Shown here: in pieces, positions 1 through 4,939 of the stretch
Position numbering within the stretch: the first letter of the stretch is position 1
Layout: each line of letters starts with the position of its first letter
Origin: an uncultured Collinsella sp.
GTDB lineage: Bacteria > Actinomycetota > Coriobacteriia > Coriobacteriales > Coriobacteriaceae
Assembly: GCA_900545505.1 (NCBI GenBank)
Contig: UQZC01000076.1
Location: forward strand, 1 to 7,408
DNA: 7,408 nucleotides
Direction of reading: 5' to 3'
Program-made: the position numbers and the translations under genes
The notes under the pieces: model-generated
The model's database searches: none
What the model was told of the DNA's origin: nothing
The model's input: the letters and a program-made list of their open reading frames with translations, nothing else

Positions 1-310
1 GACGTTCTATATTTTGGACGAGCCGACGACTGGCCTTCATTTTGAGGACGTCCGCCAGCTGCTCGATGTGCTGCAGCGCTTGGTCGATGCGGGCAACACG
101 GTGCTGGTGATTGAGCACAACCTTGATGTCATCAAGGTTGCCGACCGCCTGATCGATATGGGTCCCGAGGGCGGTAACGGCGGCGGAACCGTCGTGGTTT
201 CGGGTACACCGGAGCAGGTTGCGGACTGTCCGCAGAGTTATACGGGCAAGTTTTTGGCGCCGTTGCTCAGGCGTGACCGGGAGCGCCAGGCTCAACTTGA
301 TGCTCAATAA
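1..310 (+). CDS. uvrA: Excinuclease ABC subunit UvrA, C-terminal end (5' truncated by window)
   Basis: This is the last ~102 codons of UvrA, the ATPase that, with UvrB, finds bulky DNA lesions at the start of nucleotide excision repair in the cytoplasm. The first complete codon is at position 2; most of the gene, including both Walker A motifs and the zinc fingers, lies upstream of the window. Visible are the Walker B and D-loop of the second ABC ATPase domain (TFYILDEPTTGLHFEDV at the start of the fragment), the switch-histidine segment VLVIEHNLDVIK, and the UvrA-typical GPEGGNGGG loop. The tail SYTGKFLAPLL is the usual C-terminus of canonical UvrA, which argues against a UvrA2 or an unrelated ABC ATPase. 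It ends with TAA at 308-310 and is followed by a strong hairpin. Family identity is seen directly; function is established knowledge. Confidence 0.96.
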   Translation, partial: TFYILDEPTTGLHFEDVRQLLDVLQRLVDAGNTVLVIEHNLDVIKVADRLIDMGPEGGNGGGTVVVSGTPEQVADCPQSYTGKFLAPLLRRDRERQAQLDAQ

Positions 311-330
311 ATAGGCGATTCAGTTTATGG

Positions 331-361
331 GCGCCATCGACTCCTTGTGATTCGATGGCGC
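331..361 (+). terminator. Hairpin after uvrA, probable intrinsic terminator
   Basis: A perfect 10-bp stem, GCGCCATCGA (331-340) pairing with TCGATGGCGC (352-361), with an 11-nt loop, begins 20 nt after the uvrA stop. Two further G·T pairs can extend its base. The downstream tract (TTGCTGT) is poor in T, so termination may be incomplete or factor-assisted. The position between uvrA and a promoter-like sequence for the next gene supports a transcription boundary. Confidence 0.65.
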
Positions 362-374
362 TTGCTGTGCCGAA

Positions 375-405
375 GTGACGTATGCAGTCGAATTGGACAT
401 ATACT
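375..405 (+). promoter_or_regulatory. Candidate promoter for the ybaK-murJ-uvrC unit
   Basis: A -10-like TATACT at 400-405 matches the sigma-70 consensus at 5 of 6 positions. The best -35 is GTGACG at 375-380 (4 of 6), but the 19-nt spacer is longer than ideal. It lies after the uvrA hairpin and would start transcripts near 412, giving a leader of about 30 nt before the ATG at 443. This is inferred from consensus matching only. Confidence 0.4.
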
Positions 406-442
406 TAATCCTTGCGTCCGAATGCGAGGGAAAGGATATGTC

Positions 443-943
443 ATGGCAAAGGCTGTAAAGACGCCAAAAACCAATGCGATGCGCGAGCTGGAAAGCGCCG
501 GCATTTCCTATGTTCTACATACGTACGAAGACGATGGTGATGAGTCGGTGGGCCTGGGGGTCGCGATTTCGGAGCAGCTTGGCGAGGAGCCCGGTCAAGG
601 ATTTAAGACTTTGGTCTGCGTGACACCGTCCAACGACTATGTCGTGTGCTGCATCCCTGTTGCCGACGAGCTCGATCTAAAGTCCGCCGCGCGTGCCGCG
701 GGGGAGAAGTCCTTGGCCATGATGCATGTGAAGGATTTGCTTGCGGCGACTGGCTACGTTCGTGGCGGCTGCAGCCCGGTCGGTATGAAAAAACGCTACC
801 GGACGCTCATTGATGAGACATGCGTCCTTTGGGATACCATTTTTATTTCGGGAGGCAAGCGTGGTTATCAGCTCGAGCTTGCACCCGATGATTTAATTGC
901 ATTTTGCGGGGCGACGGTTGCCGCGATTACGAGAGAGGACTGA
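443..943 (+). CDS. ybaK: Cys-tRNA(Pro)/aminoacyl-tRNA deacylase, YbaK/EbsC family
   Basis: This is a 166-residue cytoplasmic tRNA-editing protein. The family hydrolyses Cys mischarged onto tRNA(Pro) by prolyl-tRNA synthetase, acting in trans. The start at ATG 443 is chosen because AAAGGA (431-436) sits 6 nt upstream and the protein then begins MAKAVKTPKTNAMREL, a typical YbaK N-terminus; the frame stays open further upstream, but that extension is non-conserved and runs into the uvrA terminator. Lys55 in GQGFKTLVCV corresponds to the catalytic lysine of the family. The segment YVRGGCSPVGMKK (105-117) is the conserved glycine-rich GGxSPxGxKK motif of the substrate pocket. Length matches the family (about 160 residues). 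The stop (941-943) lies 3 nt before the murJ start, and the Shine-Dalgarno for murJ lies inside this gene, so translation is probably coupled. The fold family is clear; exact tRNA specificity (YbaK versus ProX-like) is inferred from the motifs. Confidence 0.92.
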   Translation: MAKAVKTPKTNAMRELESAGISYVLHTYEDDGDESVGLGVAISEQLGEEPGQGFKTLVCVTPSNDYVVCCIPVADELDLKSAARAAGEKSLAMMHVKDLLAATGYVRGGCSPVGMKKRYRTLIDETCVLWDTIFISGGKRGYQLELAPDDLIAFCGATVAAITRED

Positions 944-946
944 GCG

Positions 947-2629
947 ATGCCGCAGGAAGAATTGAAGTGCGGAGCTCATTTTGCAAAAGAATCTGCGCCT
1001 CAGACGCCCTCATCCGAAGCTTCTTCGTCGCGAGATGACACTGACGACATGGGCTCGTCGGACTACTCCACGGTTGGTCGTTCCGCCGGGCTTATGACCA
1101 TTCTGACTATCGTGTCTCGCGTCACCGGTTTTATCCGCACGTGGGCAATGGCGGCCGCTATCGGCATGTCGCTACTCTCGTCCTCCTATCAGGTCGCCAA
1201 CAACCTGCCCAATATGCTCTACGAACTCGTGATGGGTGGCATGCTCGTGACGGCGTTTTTGCCCGTGTACATGGGCGTGAGGCGTGAGCAGGGTCGCGAG
1301 GCCTCGAACGAGTACGTGGGCAACCTGCTTGGCATTCTGCTTTTGGTGCTGGGTGGCATTTCGTTGCTGGGGACCGTGTTCGCCCCGGGCTTTATCTGGA
1401 CGCAATCGTTCCTTTCGGGTGACGGCGGCAGCATGGATACCGCTGCGTTCATGTTCCGTTTCTTTGCCGTCCAGATTCTCTTTTATGGTTTGGGCTCGGT
1501 GTTCTCGGGCGTTCTCAACGCACACCGCGACTACTTCTGGTCGACGTTTGCCCCGGTCCTCAACAATGTGATCGTCATTGCGAGCTTTATGGGTTTTGCG
1601 TCCGTGTCCGCACAGTTTGGCGAACGTGCCGGCATCATCTTGATTGCGGCCGGTACGACCCTCGGTGTCTTTGTTCAGATGGCATGTCAGATTCCCGCGC
1701 TTGGCAAGCACGGCGTGCATCCCCATATCCATATCGACTTTAAGGACCCCGCGCTGCGCCAGACGATTGCGCTCGGTATCCCGACGCTGCTCGCCACGGT
1801 GTGCATGTTTGTCTCGACTTCTATCACCAACGCTGCCGCGCTGGTGGTCCAGCCCGAGACGGGTCCTTCCGTCATCGCCTATGCGCGCCTGTGGTACACG
1901 CTGCCCTACGCGCTGATTGCCGCCTCGCTTTCGACGGCGCTCTATACCGAGCTCTCTCATGACGCACAGGAGAAGGATTACGACAGCGTTCGCACGGGCA
2001 TTTCGCGTGGCGTCGCCCAGATGCTGTTCTTCCTGATTCCGTTCGCACTGTACCTGATTGTCTTCGCACGTCCGCTCAACATGATTTACTGTGCCGGCAA
2101 GTTCGATGAATCCGGCGTGGCGCTGGTGTCCGAGTACCTTGTCTACCTGGCGCTCTCGCTGCCGCTCTACGGCGTGGTCGTGTTGATGCAGAAGAGCTTC
2201 TCTGCCTTGCTCGACATGAAGCCCTATAGCCGCTATTGCCTGTATTCCGCCATCGGCCAGGCTGGCTCGGTTCTGCTGTTTGGCGTTGTGCTGGGCTTCG
2301 GTATGCCGGCAATCGCGCTTTCGTATGTTGTCGACTACGTGATCTTGGTCGGCTGTTCGCTGTGGTGGCTGCGTCGTCGCCTGCGTGGCCTTCAGGTCAA
2401 ATCTATCCTGCATGGCGGTTTCTTTGGCCTTTTGCTCGGCGGCCTAGGGGCTGCCGCAGGCGCCGGCGTCATGTGGGCGCTTGAACACTTTGTCGGGGTA
2501 CTTGGCGGCTCGATTCTGATTACTCTTGGCTATGTTTGCGTTGCGGGTGTCGTCTCGCTTGCTGTTACCTTTGGCCTTGCCGTCGTTCTTAAGATGCCCG
2601 AGGTCTCGGCGCTGCTTCGTCGCAAGTAG
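947..2629 (+). CDS. murJ: Lipid II flippase MurJ (MviN family)
   Basis: This 560-residue polytopic membrane protein of the MOP superfamily moves lipid II across the cytoplasmic membrane for peptidoglycan synthesis. ATG 947 is preceded by AGAGGA (934-939) at 7 nt. Residues 1 to about 40 form a hydrophilic, Ser/Asp/Glu-rich cytoplasmic extension; the conserved region then begins at STVGRSAGLMTILTIVSRVTGFIR. Arg58 and Arg64 in SRVTGFIR match E. coli MurJ Arg18 and Arg24, which line the substrate cavity. The next family block is NNLPNMLYELVMGGMLVTAF (85-104), where E. coli Arg52 and Glu57 are replaced by Tyr92 and Gly97. A further conserved block at 311-337 (YARLWYTLPYALIAAS onward) retains Arg314. 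About 14 hydrophobic segments can be picked out through to 550, and the protein ends in a short basic tail (LLRRK). No long cytoplasmic kinase-like domain such as that of mycobacterial MviN is present. The uvrC start abuts the stop codon. Confidence 0.93.
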   Translation: MPQEELKCGAHFAKESAPQTPSSEASSSRDDTDDMGSSDYSTVGRSAGLMTILTIVSRVTGFIRTWAMAAAIGMSLLSSSYQVANNLPNMLYELVMGGMLVTAFLPVYMGVRREQGREASNEYVGNLLGILLLVLGGISLLGTVFAPGFIWTQSFLSGDGGSMDTAAFMFRFFAVQILFYGLGSVFSGVLNAHRDYFWSTFAPVLNNVIVIASFMGFASVSAQFGERAGIILIAAGTTLGVFVQMACQIPALGKHGVHPHIHIDFKDPALRQTIALGIPTLLATVCMFVSTSITNAAALVVQPETGPSVIAYARLWYTLPYALIAASLSTALYTELSHDAQEKDYDSVRTGISRGVAQMLFFLIPFALYLIVFARPLNMIYCAGKFDESGVALVSEYLVYLALSLPLYGVVVLMQKSFSALLDMKPYSRYCLYSAIGQAGSVLLFGVVLGFGMPAIALSYVVDYVILVGCSLWWLRRRLRGLQVKSILHGGFFGLLLGGLGAAAGAGVMWALEHFVGVLGGSILITLGYVCVAGVVSLAVTFGLAVVLKMPEVSALLRRK

Positions 2630-2630
2630 G
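2624..2630 (+). promoter_or_regulatory. Ribosome binding site favouring the GTG 2636 start of uvrC
   Basis: AAGTAGG differs from the ideal AAGGAGG at one base and lies 5 nt upstream of GTG 2636. It overlaps the murJ stop TAG (2627-2629). The alternative GTG at 2630 overlaps this site and has no Shine-Dalgarno-like sequence of its own at proper spacing. In either case, re-initiation after murJ is likely. Confidence 0.5.
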
Positions 2631-2635
2631 TGCGT

Positions 2636-4576
2636 GTGGCCGGTCACGACAACATTCCAACACTCGCCGAGCAGGTTTCGCGCGTTCCCACGCAGCCCGG
2701 ATGTTACCTTTGGAAAGATGCCAAGGGCGATGTCATCTACGTTGGCAAGGCGAAAAACCTGCGTTCCCGTATGCGCCAGTACGTGACGCTGCAGGATGAG
2801 CGCCAAAAAATACCGCTCATGATGCAATTGGTTGCGAGCTTTGACTACATCGTTGTCGAAACCGAGCATGAGGCGCTTGTACTCGAGCGCAACCTGATCG
2901 GCCAGTACCATCCGTACTTTAACGTCGACCTCAAGGATGACAAGAGCTACCCCTTTATCGCCATTACAAAGGGCGACCTGTATCCCGCTATCAAATACAC
3001 GCGCGAGCGTCATAAGCCGGGAACGCGTTATTTTGGTCCCTATACCGATAGCCGCGCGGCGCGTGAGACCATTGACACGCTGCGCAAGGTGATCCCGATC
3101 TGCTCGGCTTCTTGTGCGGAGTGGCGTCGTTGTCGTCGTATCGTCGAGTCCCACAAGGGCGAGGAAGACATCGTCAATATGATTTGCGCGCAAAACGGGC
3201 GTCCCTGCTTCGACTACCATGTCGGGCGCGGCCCAGGTGCGTGTGTCGGCGCGATTTCTCCTACGGACTATGCCAAGAACGTCAAGCGTGTCGAGCGTTT
3301 TTTGTCGGGCCATCGCAAGGATGTCGTCGATGAGCTGACCTCCGAGATGACGGATGCCGCCGAGGCGCTCGACTTTGAGCGCGCGGCACGCGTCAAACGT
3401 CGTCTGGAGGTCATCAGGGGTCTGGACGACCGTCAGCAAGTCGTTTTTCCCTCCAGTGTCGATATCGATGTCATCGGTTTCTATCGCGAGGAGACCATCT
3501 CCGCCGCTTGCGTCTTTGTCGTGCGTGAGGGTCGAACGGTTCGAACCTGCGAGTTTGTTCTCGATAAGGGTTTGGATGTCGACGAAGAGGAACTTCAATC
3601 GGGCTTTCTTAAGCGCTATTACGACGAGACGGCTGATATTCCAGCTGAGATAAACCTCTCTGTCGAGCTTGAGGATGCGGAGGCGCTGGGGGAGTGGCTT
3701 GCAGGCAAGCGCGAGCGTTCCTGCCATCTCCATAGGCCGCAGCGTGGCGAAAAGCACCGTTTGCTCGATATGGCATCCAAAAATGCGCGCCATGCCCTCA
3801 TGCGCTACATGATGCGAACGGGGTACGCTGACGACCGCACCAATCAAGCGCTCCTGGAGCTCGAAAGCGCGCTGGCGCTGCCGGCGCCGCCGATGCGTAT
3901 CGAGTGCTTCGATATCTCGACGCTGCATGGAACCTTTACGGTCGCCTCGATGGTGGTGTTTACCAACGGACGCGCCGACAAGAGCCAGTACCGTCGTTTT
4001 AAAATTCAGGCCGAATTGGACGAGGCAAACGACTTCGTGTCGATGTCCGAGGTTTTGGGACGACGCTATGCTCCCGAGCGCATGGTCGACGAGCGCTTTG
4101 GCTCGCGCCCCGATTTGCTCGTTGTCGATGGCGGTAAGCCGCAATTGACCGCTGCGATCAAGCAACTTGAGGCTCTTGGGCTCGATATACCGGTTTGTGG
4201 CTTGGCGAAGGCCGATGAGGAAGTTTTCGTGCCTTGGGACGAGACTCCCGTCGTGCTGCCGACCGGGTCTGCTTCGCTCTATCTAATTAAACAGGTTCGC
4301 GATGAATCGCACCGTTTTGCCATCACGTTCCATCGCGAGTTGCGCGATAAAGCCATGACGGTTTCGGTACTCGATGAAGTTCCAGGCGTGGGACCCACCA
4401 GAAAACGTGCCCTTATGCGCCACTTTGGCTCGATGAAGCGTTTGCGCGCGGCGAGCGAGCAAGAGATCGCGGAAGTTCGCGGCATACCTGCCGATGTTGC
4501 CAAGGCGGTCCACGAGGCGCTCGTTGCATGGAATGCCGAGCGCGCCGAGGCGGCGGCTGGCCATTCCGATAGCTAA
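2636..4576 (+). CDS. uvrC: Excinuclease ABC subunit UvrC
   Basis: UvrC makes both incisions around a lesion held by UvrB in nucleotide excision repair. At 646 residues it has the full domain set. The N-terminal GIY-YIG nuclease (about 12-95, 3' incision) shows PGCYLW (Tyr24), IYVGKAKNLRSR (35-46) and the acidic helix TEHEALVLERNLI (76-88). The UVR domain that contacts UvrB lies near 231-262 (LTSEMTDAAEALDFERAA). The RNase H-like nuclease for the 5' incision has Asp426 (CFDIS), Asp466 (NDFVSM), Asp498 (VDGGKPQ) and His566 (ITFHRE), matching the E. coli Asp399/Asp438/Asp466/His538 set. Tandem helix-hairpin-helix motifs occupy about 578-633 (VPGVGPTRKRALMRHFG and VRGIPADVAKAV). The Fe-S cysteine region is atypical (see findings). 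GTG 2636 is preferred for its ribosome site; GTG 2630 would add two residues. Expression is likely coupled to murJ. Confidence 0.96.
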   Translation: MAGHDNIPTLAEQVSRVPTQPGCYLWKDAKGDVIYVGKAKNLRSRMRQYVTLQDERQKIPLMMQLVASFDYIVVETEHEALVLERNLIGQYHPYFNVDLKDDKSYPFIAITKGDLYPAIKYTRERHKPGTRYFGPYTDSRAARETIDTLRKVIPICSASCAEWRRCRRIVESHKGEEDIVNMICAQNGRPCFDYHVGRGPGACVGAISPTDYAKNVKRVERFLSGHRKDVVDELTSEMTDAAEALDFERAARVKRRLEVIRGLDDRQQVVFPSSVDIDVIGFYREETISAACVFVVREGRTVRTCEFVLDKGLDVDEEELQSGFLKRYYDETADIPAEINLSVELEDAEALGEWLAGKRERSCHLHRPQRGEKHRLLDMASKNARHALMRYMMRTGYADDRTNQALLELESALALPAPPMRIECFDISTLHGTFTVASMVVFTNGRADKSQYRRFKIQAELDEANDFVSMSEVLGRRYAPERMVDERFGSRPDLLVVDGGKPQLTAAIKQLEALGLDIPVCGLAKADEEVFVPWDETPVVLPTGSASLYLIKQVRDESHRFAITFHRELRDKAMTVSVLDEVPGVGPTRKRALMRHFGSMKRLRAASEQEIAEVRGIPADVAKAVHEALVAWNAERAEAAAGHSDS

Positions 4577-4675
4577 ACACGAGCCAAACAACTGATATAC
4601 ATGATTGCGCGATTTTCAACCATTTATTTCGCCATGATTGCCTGCTGGTTTCGGGTTTTATTAACGCTAAAACGT

Positions 4676-4707
4676 TTGACTAACCCAAGCGAAAACCCTG
4701 CTATCCT
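4676..4707 (+). promoter_or_regulatory. Candidate distal promoter (extended -10)
   Basis: TTGACT (4676-4681, 5 of 6 to the -35 consensus) is followed after 20 nt by TATCCT (4702-4707, 4 of 6). TGC directly precedes this -10 as a TGn extension. The spacer is long, but an extended -10 lowers dependence on the -35. A transcript from here would carry a leader of about 225 nt before the binding-protein gene, containing all the stems described below. Confidence 0.35.
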
Positions 4708-4764
4708 GCGGGTTGACGAAGACTGATATCTCACCTCGTCGATACATACTGTCTGGCGAATCGT

Positions 4765-4793
4765 TTGTCAATGAATTCGGTGAACGGTAGTAA
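4765..4793 (+). promoter_or_regulatory. Candidate promoter overlapped by the inverted repeat
   Basis: TTGTCA (4765-4770, 5 of 6 to the -35 consensus) is followed, with a 17-nt spacer, by TAGTAA (4788-4793, 3 of 6). The -10 is weak. Its interest is that the -10 and the predicted start fall inside the perfect inverted repeat at 4781-4803, a classic repressor arrangement. Consensus match only. Confidence 0.3.
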
Positions 4794-4803
4794 ATACCGT
4801 TCA
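4781..4803. promoter_or_regulatory. Perfect 9-bp inverted repeat, operator-like
   Basis: TGAACGGTA (4781-4789) and TACCGTTCA (4795-4803) are exact reverse complements separated by GTAAA. Arms of 9 bp with a 5-bp centre fit a dimeric DNA-binding regulator, and the site lies about 140 bases upstream of the peptide-binding-protein gene. In RNA it would be a hairpin, but no T-tract follows, so it is not a typical terminator. Which regulator would bind cannot be told from the sequence. Confidence 0.55.
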
Positions 4804-4819
4804 AGCGTATGTATGTATC

Positions 4820-4838
4820 GGTCGCCGAGCGCGGCACC
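4820..4838 (+). other. Leader stem-loop 1
   Basis: GGT plus GCCG (4820-4822 and 4824-4827, with C4823 bulged) pairs with CGGC plus ACC (4832-4838) around the loop AGCG. This gives a 7-bp GC-rich stem with one bulge in the leader of any transcript started upstream. Its role is unknown. Confidence 0.35.
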
Positions 4839-4842
4839 TCAG

Positions 4843-4870
4843 TTGGGTCCGTCGGTAGGTAAGGTATATA
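4843..4870 (+). promoter_or_regulatory. Candidate proximal promoter of the binding-protein gene
   Basis: TATATA (4865-4870) is a -10-like hexamer matching 4 of 6 positions. TTGGGT (4843-4848) lies 16 nt upstream as a weak -35 that keeps the TTG core. A start near 4877 would give a leader of about 63 nt, containing the stem at 4887-4910. Of the three promoter candidates in this region, it is the closest to the gene. Confidence 0.33.
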
Positions 4871-4886
4871 TCGTCCGCAAGTTGCG

Positions 4887-4910
4887 CGGGGGCAAGTCTA
4901 GGTGCTCCCG
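4887..4910 (+). other. Leader stem-loop 2, just upstream of the ribosome site
   Basis: CGGGGGC (4887-4893) can pair with GCTCCCG (4904-4910), including one G·T pair, around a 10-nt loop. The stem ends 19 nt before the AGGAG at 4930-4934, so it could protect the 5' end or influence ribosome access without hiding the site. Confidence 0.35.
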
Positions 4911-4939
4911 GGTAAGATTCTCTATTGATAGGAGAAGAC

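Larger units (their letters stand above)
4577..4939 (+). other. Gene-free regulatory region between uvrC and the peptide-transporter operon
   Basis: No convincing gene lies in these 363 bases. The first ~120 bases are AT-rich compared with the flanking genes. No good intrinsic terminator for uvrC was seen: GTTTTA (4655-4660) can pair with TAAAAC (4668-4673), but the stem is weak and has no T-tract. The rest holds three promoter-like sequences, a perfect 9-bp inverted repeat (4781-4803), a (GTAT)3 tract at 4807-4818 and two foldable leader stems, all listed separately. The ribosome site AGGAG (4930-4934) lies 5 nt before ATG 4940. Its length and organisation suggest regulated transcription of the transporter operon. 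Confidence 0.7.

Noticed and set aside
347..442. Upstream extension of the deacylase frame by 32 codons
   Set aside because: The extension overlaps the uvrA terminator hairpin and the candidate promoter, and lacks family similarity. ATG 443 has a well-placed ribosome site.
1172..2413. 413-residue open frame on the minus strand over murJ
   Set aside because: The translation is rich in Arg, Gln and His with no hydrophobic core, and it lies entirely opposite a clear membrane-protein gene.
3538..3547. Palindrome GGTTCGAACC, similar to a tRNA T-arm or attachment site core
   Set aside because: It lies inside the uvrC reading frame, with no tRNA acceptor or anticodon arm nearby and no integrase or second copy in the window.
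2444..4165. 573-residue open frame on the minus strand over murJ/uvrC
   Set aside because: It lies opposite uvrC, whose domains and catalytic residues are all intact. Long antisense frames are expected in GC-rich genes, and the translated product shows no recognisable domain.
4807..4818. Short tandem repeat (GTAT)3
   Set aside because: Three copies of a 4-base unit are too few to claim a functional or phase-variable repeat, and the tract is not placed within a -35/-10 spacer of any promoter candidate.
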